Positions 6,806 to 13,490 of a stretch of 14,470 bases of DNA are shown here, one piece after another. Location: assembly GCA_902386085.1 (NCBI GenBank), contig CABMIA010000050.1, forward strand, positions 1 through 14,470, given 5' to 3'. The position numbers were made by a program, and so were the translations under genes. The notes beneath the pieces are model-generated. The model was not told the origin of the DNA. It saw only the letters and a program-made list of their open reading frames with translations, and did no database searches. Each line of letters begins with the position of its first letter. The first letter of the stretch is position 1. The stretch comes from an uncultured archaeon (GTDB lineage: Archaea; Halobacteriota; Methanosarcinia; Methanosarcinales; Methanoperedenaceae).

Positions 6806-7563
6806 ATATCTTTTATTGCCAGGATCGCAGCCCCGCCGCCTTCGATTGGCGCGATGCCATCCATATCTGCACGGATAAGTGAAGCGTCAAATGGTATCAC
6901 TCCTATAACCGGAATGCCGTATTCATTAAGCTTGCCTTCGATTTCAGCTAGCTCTTCTCGCGCTTTATGAGTCCCCGTATTTAAGTACGGGGTCTTATTG
7001 ATGACAGCCCCGAATTTTCCAATCCCTATCTGCCTTCCGAGCTCAACAATCCTTCCTGCGGTCTCTATCGACCTTGCCCCGGGCTCCACTACTATGATCA
7101 TCATATCTATGCCTTTTGTGCTTGCGCGCCCCAGATGTTCTACCCCTGCCTCCATATCCAGTATCACAACGCTGTTGGTTTTTAGGATAACGTGCCTGAG
7201 AAGCGCCTTTAAGAATGAGCTTGCAGGACACATGCAACCGCTTCCCCCGCGCTCAACCGTTCCAAGCACGAGCAGTTTCACATTATCAGGCCCTGTGACC
7301 CCGAATTTCTCAACAATATCGTCCACCCTGGGATTTAATTTAAAAAACCCAGCAGGGCCGCCGGCCCTTTCTTCAATGAGTTCCCTGAATTCAGTGAGGG
7401 GCGGGGGAGGAATTTTTATGCCAAGAGCTGATGCCAGGTTCATGCTCGGATCTGCGTCTATGGCAAGCACATCATATTTTTCTCTTGCAAGAAACCGTGC
7501 AAGCGTGCCCGCGATAGTGGTCTTTCCCACGCCGCCTTTACCTGAGACTGCAATTTTAATCAT
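6766..7563 (-). CDS. cooC: CooC-type nickel-insertion ATPase (CODH maturation), MinD/ParA family
   Basis: 265 residues. A deviant Walker A, GKGGVGKTT at 8-16 with the signature lysine K9, marks the MinD/NifH/CooC group. The CMCP motif with cysteines 110 and 112 is the CxC pair by which CooC dimers bind metal. The DMEAGVEHLGR segment at 136-146 is typical of CooC. CooC uses ATP hydrolysis to load nickel into carbon monoxide dehydrogenase. In methanogenic and methane-oxidising archaea the client is the CODH/acetyl-CoA synthase, whose genes are not in the window. The ATG at 7563 overlaps the preceding stop (TAATG). Downstream it overlaps the possible radB start. A related nickel or metal chaperone role remains possible. 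Confidence 0.85.
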   Translation of the reverse strand: MIKIAVSGKGGVGKTTIAGTLARFLAREKYDVLAIDADPSMNLASALGIKIPPPPLTEFRELIEERAGGPAGFFKLNPRVDDIVEKFGVTGPDNVKLLVLGTVERGGSGCMCPASSFLKALLRHVILKTNSVVILDMEAGVEHLGRASTKGIDMMIIVVEPGARSIETAGRIVELGRQIGIGKFGAVINKTPYLNTGTHKAREELAEIEGKLNEYGIPVIGVIPFDASLIRADMDGIAPIEGGGAAILAIKDMCEKVLIGKERLQ

Positions 7564-8189
7564 TATGCTTCAATAAACTCCACAGTTATTTTATTCTGCA
7601 CCGTGATAATCGCAGCCTGCCCTTTTGATGCCATCCCGGGATTCACGACCAAAGTCCCGTTCACTTTCACATATCCGCGCGCTTCATGGATGTGTCCGCA
7701 AACGACGAGGTCGAACCGTCCCAGGTACCGGGCAATTGCTTCGCTGCCCGCATTTCCCCGCGGCAACCTGTCCGTCGTATTCCGGGGAGGGGCATGGGAT
7801 AATAATACGATCCTGCCTTCCAGTCCGCTCAATAATAAACCGATGTATTCACCGATTTTCTTTTCTGAGAGTTCAAACGGCGTATTAAAAGGTGTGGGAT
7901 TTGATCCTCCAAGCCCAATGAAGGTCAGACCCTCACAGGCATGGACAGAATTATGCAGGTTAATGGCCCTCTCATCCAGTATTTTCAGAATCGAGGGATT
8001 ATCGCAATTCCCTGGCACTACAAGCACCGGTTCCCTGAACATTCTGAATAACTCGATTGCATGCTCATCGGGTCCGAAGTTGGTTATGTCCCCTGCAATC
8101 AGTACAGCATCAAAAAACCCTGCTTTCTCGCGAATTGCTTCAATATGAGAATAGTCGCCATGTAGGTCTGCGAGTGCAAGTAATTTCAT
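7563..8189 (-). CDS. Metallophosphoesterase, calcineurin-like (YfcE/MJ0936-type)
   Basis: 208 residues. It contains the full set of metal-binding motifs of the calcineurin-like phosphoesterases: D8-x-H10 (ADLHGD), G33-D34, G60-N61 followed by C62-D63 (GNCD), H132 (SHAPP) and G165-H166-I-H168 (GHIHE). These bind two divalent metals at the active site. No signal peptide or membrane helix is visible, so it is cytoplasmic. The family contains small phosphodiesterases and phosphatases with broad substrates; the natural substrate cannot be read from the sequence. Its stop overlaps the cooC start by one base (TAATG), so the two proteins are translated from one message and probably in a coupled way. 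Confidence 0.9.
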   Translation of the reverse strand: MKLLALADLHGDYSHIEAIREKAGFFDAVLIAGDITNFGPDEHAIELFRMFREPVLVVPGNCDNPSILKILDERAINLHNSVHACEGLTFIGLGGSNPTPFNTPFELSEKKIGEYIGLLLSGLEGRIVLLSHAPPRNTTDRLPRGNAGSEAIARYLGRFDLVVCGHIHEARGYVKVNGTLVVNPGMASKGQAAIITVQNKITVEFIEA

Positions 8190-8197
8190 AAGATATA

Positions 8198-8614
8198 TTA
8201 TTTTTCCGAGACTTTTTCGAGGATTTTCTCAAGCCGCTGGTTGTGCTCTCTCTGCTCCCCTACAAAGGTTCCTAACGTCTTATCAATGCTATTTAATGTA
8301 CCTTTCATATCTCCCAGAGTGTTTTTGACATCTCCAATGCCACCGCTCACTTCTTCAAGAGTACCTTTCATATCACCCAGGGTACCCCTGATATCACCGG
8401 TGTCTGTCTTTATTCCGTCCAGATAGTCTAACCCGATGTCAAATTTCCGGCCGAATTCATAGTATTCATCGGTTGCAATTCTACTAAATAAATTGGGAAG
8501 AGGGAGGTCTTCATTGATCTGTTTTTTCTCAATGCTTTCTATTATGCCGCGATACCCGATGTGCTGAACCTTACCTTTAATTGTTATGGCATAGCGCTTC
8601 AACTGGGTTTGCAT
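8198..8614 (-). CDS. Degenerate acylphosphatase-like protein with coiled-coil repeat tail
   Basis: 138 residues. Residues 6-30 match the start of acylphosphatases (RYAITIKGKVQHIGYRG), including R22 at the position of the catalytic arginine. The following 35-40 residues normally holding the catalytic asparagine (VxNxxDG) and the rest of the core are absent. The sequence passes straight to IATDEYYEFGRKFDIGLDYL, which I recall after the core in archaeal acylphosphatases with helical tails. Residues 70-118 are heptad-like, with GDMKGTL occurring twice 21 residues apart (a 63-base repeat). Without its core the protein is unlikely to be an active acylphosphatase; a binding or oligomerisation role is inference. 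There is no ribosome binding site, but a TATA-like box lies about 30 bases upstream. The gene ends eight bases before the metallophosphoesterase start. Confidence 0.7.
   Translation of the reverse strand: MQTQLKRYAITIKGKVQHIGYRGIIESIEKKQINEDLPLPNLFSRIATDEYYEFGRKFDIGLDYLDGIKTDTGDIRGTLGDMKGTLEEVSGGIGDVKNTLGDMKGTLNSIDKTLGTFVGEQREHNQRLEKILEKVSEK
8298..8383. repeat. Direct repeat, two 23-base copies 63 bases apart, coding for GDMKGTL
   Basis: Copies at 8298-8320 and 8361-8383 agree at 21 of 23 bases (GTACCTTTCATATC then CCCAG). The 63-base period equals 21 residues or three heptads, so this is an internal duplication that lengthened the coiled-coil tail of the acylphosphatase-like protein. It is not a CRISPR. 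Confidence 0.7.
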
Positions 8615-8639
8615 ATTAACATAAGACTTACTTGAACAG

Positions 8640-8650
8640 TATTATAATTT
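8640..8650 (-). promoter_or_regulatory. TATA-like box for the acylphosphatase-like gene
   Basis: On the minus strand AAATTATAATA is centred about 31 bases before the ATG at 8614, which would give a leader of only a few bases. No ribosome binding site precedes that ATG. It may also drive the downstream metallophosphoesterase-cooC-radB genes. Confidence 0.4.
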
Positions 8651-8658
8651 TGCTAAAA

Positions 8659-9279
8659 TCACAGGTTATAAATTTCTGAATCAACCCAGTGCTCCCCCTC
8701 GCTATCGTGAACGCAGGTATTTCCTTTTCCACCAGGTCTGAATCCTCTGAACTTCCCAAAAAGTGAAATCGATTCATTGATCTCAGCGATATACCGTTCT
8801 TTTAACAGCGCTGCAATCTTCAGGCTGTCCTCATTATTGATCGCTCCTCCTGTTCCCGCGCATTCGGAAACATGGAGATGCCCGTCTGCCAGATAAAAAG
8901 GGTATGTCCTGCATATATAAGGCCTGCATTCATATATTTCACATAACCCATCTTTTAAGAAAATACAATCACCTCCCTTTTTGAGAACCCATTCAAATGT
9001 ATGGACATTCCCTGCCATATCTCTGTCCTCAGAAGGCATCGGGACCGTGAAATCCTCTTGTTTGCGCCCGGTTCTTTCACATATCCGCCTGATCTCAGGA
9101 GGCGATACCATTACAGTATTATCGCCTTTTTCCGATTTGCAGCACTCTGCGCAGCGCCTGCATTTGAATCCTATCGTTTTTATTCTGTCTGCGAGCTTGA
9201 TTTCGTCTATATTTCGAGCCTCGTCAAGCGCTTTCTTAAGATAATTAATTCTTATATCCATTATTACGCAGTATTTCAT
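8659..9279 (-). CDS. YkgJ-family cysteine-cluster protein
   Basis: 206 residues. The cluster C40-x2-C43-x2-C46-C47 (FKCRRCAECCK) is the signature of the YkgJ / CxxCxxCC family, proposed to chelate zinc or iron. Further conserved cysteines follow in GDCIFLKDGLCEIYECRP, YICRTYPF and SEC. Archaeal genomes often carry several copies and their function is not settled. The ATG at 9279 overlaps the stop of the upstream HTH gene (ATGA). A second in-frame ATG at 9261 (MDIRINYLKK) is also possible and would remove six residues. The overlap shows co-transcription with the regulator; a role in metal sensing or cofactor maturation with it is inference. Confidence 0.85.
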   Translation of the reverse strand: MKYCVIMDIRINYLKKALDEARNIDEIKLADRIKTIGFKCRRCAECCKSEKGDNTVMVSPPEIRRICERTGRKQEDFTVPMPSEDRDMAGNVHTFEWVLKKGGDCIFLKDGLCEIYECRPYICRTYPFYLADGHLHVSECAGTGGAINNEDSLKIAALLKERYIAEINESISLFGKFRGFRPGGKGNTCVHDSEGEHWVDSEIYNL

Positions 9280-9794
9280 CCCATTTTTTTCGCGGCAAGC
9301 TCTATGGCTGCGATCAGGCTGTCCTTTGGCATAATAGTGGCGACCGGGATGCGTAGCACCTTTTCAACCGTGGTGCTCACTATGGGGGCGCATACCAGCG
9401 CTTTTGCGCCATCCCTTTCTGCCCTGATCGCGGCAACAATGGCGTCTTCCATGGAAGTCGCAGAATATTCCCTGATCGTAAGAAGTTTGCCCCCAACCTT
9501 CAGTTTTTTCTCCGAGATATAATCAAGCACCGGACGGGCTGCGATCACGGCTATGAAATCAGCTTTTTCGGTTCCTTCTATTTTCCTGAGTACCTCCACG
9601 ATCTGCCTCAGGGTTTTGATATTGGGCTCCCTGTGGCCGGATAATAACTTATAGATAGTGCTTGGCGGTATGCCGGATTTTCCGCTGAATTCGGAAGCTG
9701 TCATGCGCAGTTCTTCTTTGATTATCCTTGCGAATTCTTTCATAAAAGCCTCATCCGACTCCACTGCCGCTCTTATGAGATCATCTGAGGTCAT
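9276..9794 (-). CDS. HTH transcriptional regulator with C-terminal putative sensor domain
   Basis: 172 residues. Residues 30-73 are an XRE/Cro-type helix-turn-helix (ASEFSGKSGIPPSTIYKLLSG, then EPNIKTLRQIVEVL). Residues 76-170 form an alpha/beta domain with FIAVIAARPVLD, REYSATSMEDAIVAAIRAE, ALVCAPIVSTTVEKVLRIP and a final helix. I recognise this layout from conserved archaeal regulators without a firm family name, and it recalls the N-terminal sensor domain of PrpR. The gene is divergent from the ABC transporter, with 95 bases between the starts, so it may control the transporter and itself; that is inferred from position. The ATG at 9794 lies about 28 bases from a TATA box. Its stop overlaps the YkgJ-family gene. 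Confidence 0.85.
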   Translation of the reverse strand: MTSDDLIRAAVESDEAFMKEFARIIKEELRMTASEFSGKSGIPPSTIYKLLSGHREPNIKTLRQIVEVLRKIEGTEKADFIAVIAARPVLDYISEKKLKVGGKLLTIREYSATSMEDAIVAAIRAERDGAKALVCAPIVSTTVEKVLRIPVATIMPKDSLIAAIELAAKKMG

Positions 9795-9817
9795 AGTATT
9801 ATCTTAACACGTTTGTA

Positions 9818-9826
9818 GTATATAAG
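9818..9826 (-). promoter_or_regulatory. TATA box for the HTH regulator gene
   Basis: CTTATATAC on the minus strand is centred about 28 bases before the ATG at 9794, placing the transcription start at or just before the start codon. No ribosome binding site is present, as expected for a leaderless archaeal message. Confidence 0.5.
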
Positions 9827-9856
9827 CTCATTATTAATACATTTGGGTTACTGCGT

Positions 9857-9867
9857 AAATAAATAAG
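9857..9867 (+). promoter_or_regulatory. TATA-like box for the ABC transporter operon
   Basis: The AT-rich stretch GTAAATAAATA is centred about 28 bases before the ATG at 9890. This favours a leaderless start at 9890 or 9893. The divergent regulator promoter is about 40 bases away, so one bound regulator could cover both. Confidence 0.35.
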
Positions 9868-9889
9868 GAAATCGTTAAATAGGCATTAA

Positions 9890-11014
9890 ATGATGATTGA
9901 TTATACGAAAATCATGAAAACTTCATTCAATATTCTGCTGGTTATTATTCTGGCTGTGTTCGTGGCAGGATGCCTTGAAAGTAAAAAAACACAGGAAAGT
10001 ATTGAACCGATAAATCTGGTTAAGATGGACGGGCAGGGCGCGGTCCAGAGACTCGGGACAGGCGAGATCGCAGGGTTCATTTACTGGGAACCGTATCCAT
10101 CTACAGCTATAACTAAAGGATACGGGAAACCCCTGCTCTACTCAGGCGATATCTGGAAGGAACATCCCTGCTGCGTAATAGCGTACAACTACAACTGGCG
10201 CAAGAACACGAGAAACGCAGATGATATCCTCAAACGTGTAGCTCTCATGCAACTGAGATCTGTGGAATATATCAATAAAGCAAAGAATAGCGGCTCACCG
10301 GATCATGAAGAACTGATAAACTTCTCAATGGAATTCGGGGGGCTTAGCGACCGGCAGACGGCGAACATGAGTATCAATGATGTCGAATTCGTTTACAGGA
10401 ACGACATCCCTAAAGAAACCACCTTTATTGAGCGGATACAGGACTTTGGTATCTTCGACCCAGGAAAATGGAATCAATCAGGGTATAAGAATGCCTCGGA
10501 TTATGCGAATTCTCTTGTAACCAACCAGTACGTTGAATGGGCGCTTGCCAATAAGGACGCTAATCTCAAGGATGTAGCGCTGAAAGAACCTGTAACAATC
10601 AGGTACGGCTACCTTGTCAATGACATCCATGAACTGCCGTTCTATGTAGCATGGAGAAAAGGCTGGTATAGCGACGTTGGAATAAATATCACGCTCGCTG
10701 AAGGGGCTCCATTCCAGAACGGCGCATTCGAGATGCAGAAAGGCTTTAAATCCGGCACTGTGGACATTGGCAGCCTTGGCATCCCTCCTGTTATCATACA
10801 CAGGATAAACAGCAACGACTTCTCAAAAGATGATGCGCGCGTGGGCGTGATCGCAGGCATGAATGATGAAGGTTCGGTGATCGTGGTCGCAAACAATATC
10901 AGCTCGTTAAAAGACCTGGGAGGAAAAGCAGTAGGATATCCCGGACCCGGCACGATCCAGCATGTGCTTTTCCTGATGGCCGCTGATAAGGAAGGACTTA
11001 AGGTCAGTTATTGA
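9890..11014 (+). CDS. ABC transporter substrate-binding lipoprotein (NMT1/SsuA-like) with apparently permuted halves
   Basis: 374 residues. A lipoprotein signal (about 9-28) ends in VAGC with C28 as the lipidated residue; ATG 9914 is a possible shorter start. The remainder resembles NrtA/SsuA/TauA/NMT1-type binding proteins, but in the wrong order. Residues 41-220 hold what is normally the C-terminal part: INLVKMDGQGAV, GEIAGFIYWEPYP, SGDIWKEHPCC, the EYINK helix and the closing VEWAL helix. Residues 224-374 hold what is normally the N-terminal part: VTIRYGYL, ELPFYVAWRKGWY, DIGSLGIPP, NISSLKDLGGK and PGTIQHVLF, stopping at GLKVSY where a normal protein would continue into INLVKM. Mature length is close to a complete family member. 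Neither flank holds a second copy of either half. The stop touches the permease start (TGATG). Substrate is unknown; anions such as nitrate or sulfonates are family possibilities. Confidence 0.85.
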   Translation: MMIDYTKIMKTSFNILLVIILAVFVAGCLESKKTQESIEPINLVKMDGQGAVQRLGTGEIAGFIYWEPYPSTAITKGYGKPLLYSGDIWKEHPCCVIAYNYNWRKNTRNADDILKRVALMQLRSVEYINKAKNSGSPDHEELINFSMEFGGLSDRQTANMSINDVEFVYRNDIPKETTFIERIQDFGIFDPGKWNQSGYKNASDYANSLVTNQYVEWALANKDANLKDVALKEPVTIRYGYLVNDIHELPFYVAWRKGWYSDVGINITLAEGAPFQNGAFEMQKGFKSGTVDIGSLGIPPVIIHRINSNDFSKDDARVGVIAGMNDEGSVIVVANNISSLKDLGGKAVGYPGPGTIQHVLFLMAADKEGLKVSY

Positions 11015-11820
11015 TGAAATCCAATTCGCCGGGGAGAGTATTATTTATAAATGTAGTTTCCCTTATCAGTTTTTTAATACTGTGGCATGCTCTGGTGATA
11101 CTTGCAAGGAACGATATCTTCAACATCCCTTTTATGCGCCTGCGGGATGTTCCCACACCTATTGAGACCTGGTATGCTCTTACAGGGGCATTGTTCACGC
11201 AAACTCATGGCCCCGGACTTACATACGGGATAGTTGACCATACAGAAGCGAGCCTGCTGCGTGTGATCCAGGGCGGCATTGTCGCATTTGTCGTCGGCGT
11301 TCCTGTAGGCATCGGGGTAGGCTACTCAAAACTTATCGGGAATATTCTTAATCCGATAATTGAAATTATAAGAAACATGCCCCCGATGGCGTGGATCCCG
11401 CTTGCAATATTTATCCTTGTCACGGGTGGCTCGATTTTCATTGTGTTTATCGGCATGGTCTTCCCTATTATCCTTAACACCATTCATGGGGTGAAATCCA
11501 CAGATCCCCGTTTGATCGATGCAGCAAAGACCCTTGGCGCCTCCGGTTCAAAAATAGTGACCATGGTCGTTATACCATCTGCCCTGCCGTCCATTATAGC
11601 CGGACTGCGGATCGGGCTCGGTGTTGGCTGGATGGCGATCGTGGCAGCTGAAATGGTTATACGGAGCCCGATCGGCCTTGGATATTTCATCTGGAACATG
11701 GGCGACTTAGGGCGCTACGCGGAAATGGTTGCAGGCATGATAGTGATCGGGGTCATCGGATACATTATGAACATCAGCATACTGCTCCTGCAAAAGAGGT
11801 TCGTCAAATGGGTAGATTAG
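11014..11820 (+). CDS. ABC transporter permease (SsuC/TauC/NrtB type)
   Basis: 268 residues from the ATG at 11014, which shares one base with the preceding stop; AAGGT at 11000-11004 can serve as ribosome binding site. A TTG at 11011 is a less likely start. Hydrophobic segments are at about 11-31, 84-105, 124-152, 190-213 and 238-259. The cytoplasmic EAA loop that docks with the ATPase is at 169-189 ([13 protein letters not shown], then IPSALP). With the binding protein before it and the ATPase after it, it forms a complete import system of the nitrate/sulfonate/taurine class. The ATPase gene starts 13 bases before this one ends. Confidence 0.93.
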   Translation: MKSNSPGRVLFINVVSLISFLILWHALVILARNDIFNIPFMRLRDVPTPIETWYALTGALFTQTHGPGLTYGIVDHTEASLLRVIQGGIVAFVVGVPVGIGVGYSKLIGNILNPIIEIIRNMPPMAWIPLAIFILVTGGSIFIVFIGMVFPIILNTIHGVKSTDPRLIDAAKTLGASGSKIVTMVVIPSALPSIIAGLRIGLGVGWMAIVAAEMVIRSPIGLGYFIWNMGDLGRYAEMVAGMIVIGVIGYIMNISILLLQKRFVKWVD

Positions 11821-12566
11821 TCCTGCACGATGTTTCAAAGAACTTCAACGGATTCTTAGCCGTAGACAGGTTAAACTTTGAAGTCGCGAACGGGGAGTTC
11901 GTATGTCTTCTCGGTCCAAGCGGGTGTGGAAAAACAACGATATTACGCCTTGTTGCGGGGCTTGACACTCCATCCGCAGGAGAGATATTCCTCGACGGGA
12001 AAAAAATAACGGGTGTAAATAAGGAGTGCGGTTTTGTGTTCCAGGAATACGCATTGTTCCCGTGGAGGACTGTCAGGGAGAATATCGAGTTTGGGCCGCA
12101 GGCAAAAGGGATGCCAAAGGATGAACTCGGAAAGATTTCGCAGCGCTATATAGACCTGGTGGGTTTGAGAGGATTTGAGAACCATTATCCCCGTGATCTG
12201 TCAGGCGGGATGAAGCAGAGGGTGGGAATTGCACGGGCATATGCCAACAACCCTAAACTTCTGTTGATGGATGAGCCTTTTGGCGCCCTTGACGCACAGA
12301 CAAGGAATCTCATGCAGGGCGAACTTTTGAGGATTTGGGAAAATGAACATATAAGCGCCCTTTTCGTGACCCACAGCGTTGAGGAAGCCGTTTACCTTGC
12401 GGACAGGGTCATTGTGATGTCGGCGCGGCCGGGCACGGTGAAGGAGGTCTTTAATATCAGTCTCCCGCGCCCCAGGGTGAGAACAAGTCCCGAGGCAAAT
12501 ATTTTCCGGGATTCGATACTTAAGTCGCTGGGCGCTGAGATCACCAGGGCCGCAGCAATAAAATAA
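11808..12566 (+). CDS. ABC transporter ATP-binding protein (SsuB/TauB/NrtD type)
   Basis: 252 residues with every expected motif: Walker A GPSGCGKT at 36-43, Q-loop Q79 in FVFQEYALFPW, signature LSGGMKQR at 131-138, Walker B LLLMDEP at 151-157 with catalytic E156, D-loop GALDA and H-loop H189 in VTHS. The FPWRTVRENIEFG segment and the C-terminal RPGTVKEVF region are characteristic of the nitrate/sulfonate/taurine ATPases. It powers the permease encoded just upstream, with which it overlaps by 13 bases; an AGAGG before the start lies inside the permease gene. The overlap indicates a single message for the three transport genes. No defect is visible, so the importer should be energised normally. 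Confidence 0.96.
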   Translation: MGRLVLHDVSKNFNGFLAVDRLNFEVANGEFVCLLGPSGCGKTTILRLVAGLDTPSAGEIFLDGKKITGVNKECGFVFQEYALFPWRTVRENIEFGPQAKGMPKDELGKISQRYIDLVGLRGFENHYPRDLSGGMKQRVGIARAYANNPKLLLMDEPFGALDAQTRNLMQGELLRIWENEHISALFVTHSVEEAVYLADRVIVMSARPGTVKEVFNISLPRPRVRTSPEANIFRDSILKSLGAEITRAAAIK

Positions 12567-12579
12567 AATCGAAATGGTT

Positions 12580-12599
12580 AAGAATTAGAATAAATTCTT
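12580..12599. repeat. Perfect inverted repeat before the pilin gene
   Basis: AAGAATT at 12580-12586 and AATTCTT at 12593-12599 form a 7-base perfect inverted repeat with a 6-base spacer. It stands directly before the GGGGGA ribosome binding site of the pilin gene and after an AT-rich stretch (12560-12568) that could be the TATA element. It may be an operator or a small leader hairpin. Confidence 0.4.
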
Positions 12600-12608
12600 G
12601 GGGGAACT

Positions 12609-13250
12609 ATGAGTGAATTCAGTGGGAGCGAGCGAGCCGCATCTTCCGTGCTCGGCGTGGCCATGCTTATAGGATTGACTGTGATAATGGTTTCCATAGT
12701 TGCACTATCCGTATCATCGGTGTATGGTCTTGTATCTCCCGGGATCGCACCGCAGGCCAAAATTGTAGCCATAGAGGCAAAAGGTGGTCTTCCTCCTTCG
12801 GTTGCATTTGAAGATAATACGATCAAACTCAAGCATAAAGGAGGGGATAGCCTGGACATGGGTCGAACAAAAATAATCATTTATGGAAAAGGCCGTTCTT
12901 ATCGCCCGGTCTTCCGGGGAGGATATGTACCCTCATACCCGAATATCGGCAATTTACAGGTCTTGTATCTCAATTTAACAAAGCACGGCAAAACTGCGGA
13001 TTATGATGCAACCAACAAAAATCTGTTAAAGGATGGATCCTGGTCGACCGGGGAAATTTTATCGCTGTCAGGAGAAGACAGCCTGAACTCCGATGATATC
13101 AGATCAAGCGTTTTGGTGTTTGTGGATGGGGATGGTGAGACGTCGAATAATTATGGATTTAAAGCAGGGGAGAACGTTTACATTACACTGGTCGATACTC
13201 TTACCAATCAGATCATATCCTCGACGTCTGCGGTAACAGCACAAGAATAA
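12609..13250 (+). CDS. Archaeal type IV pilin-like protein with class III signal (DUF1628/Pilin_N)
   Basis: 213 residues. The N-terminus has the archaeal pilin plan: a short charged leader ending ERA, then ASSVLGVAMLIGLTVIMVSI, a continuous hydrophobic helix to about residue 40. By analogy with other archaeal pilins the prepilin peptidase would cut near residue 10, before the hydrophobic stretch. The remainder (about 48-213) is a beta-rich extracellular domain with GEILSLSG, SSVLVFVDGDG and ENVYITLVDT. A strong GGGGG at 12600-12604 precedes the ATG. It is probably a surface pilin or adhesin subunit. No secretion ATPase, platform protein or prepilin peptidase gene is nearby, so it depends on machinery elsewhere. 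It is separated from the ABC operon by 42 bases and appears to have its own promoter. Confidence 0.85.
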   Translation: MSEFSGSERAASSVLGVAMLIGLTVIMVSIVALSVSSVYGLVSPGIAPQAKIVAIEAKGGLPPSVAFEDNTIKLKHKGGDSLDMGRTKIIIYGKGRSYRPVFRGGYVPSYPNIGNLQVLYLNLTKHGKTADYDATNKNLLKDGSWSTGEILSLSGEDSLNSDDIRSSVLVFVDGDGETSNNYGFKAGENVYITLVDTLTNQIISSTSAVTAQE

Positions 13251-13271
13251 ATGCTAAAAAGTCCTGTTATC

Positions 13272-13490
13272 CTATAGCTTATTTTCGTCCGCGAATTTGA
13301 CAAGTGCCTCTCCCAGTGCTCTTGTATATTTGGGGTTGAGGAAGAACCTTCGCTGCTTCTGGCCGCCTCTTTCCTTGGCTATCTCCACATATTCCTTCTC
13401 TTCTTCGCCCCTTTCACTTTTCTGAAGCGAGATAGTCATGAACCAGCCTGAACTCATTTTTATTTCCGTAAAACCTTTTTCATCATTCAT
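13272..13490 (-). CDS. Small 72-residue protein of unknown function
   Basis: The ATG at 13490 overlaps the stop of the phosphomevalonate dehydratase small-subunit gene (ATGA), so it is expressed from the same message. The protein is highly charged: strands with MSSGWFMTISLQ and EYVEIAKERG, a basic KQRRFFLNPKY turn and a C-terminal helix (TRALGEALVKFADEN). There is no signal peptide, cysteine or membrane helix. The strand-rich half followed by one helix recalls small nucleic-acid-binding folds such as PC4 or PurA, but this is an impression from pattern and not a family match. The overlap argues that it is a real gene. Confidence 0.7.
   Translation of the reverse strand: MNDEKGFTEIKMSSGWFMTISLQKSERGEEEKEYVEIAKERGGQKQRRFFLNPKYTRALGEALVKFADENKL

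Noticed and set aside
6998..8148. Long plus-strand open frames opposite cooC and the metallophosphoesterase
   Set aside because: Their translations are Ser/Pro/Thr-rich and low in complexity, while the minus-strand frames contain complete catalytic motifs.
8241..8426. Short repeats suggesting a CRISPR array or a plus-strand repeat protein
   Set aside because: There are only two clear copies, separated by coding heptads in a minus-strand gene, so this is a coiled-coil duplication.
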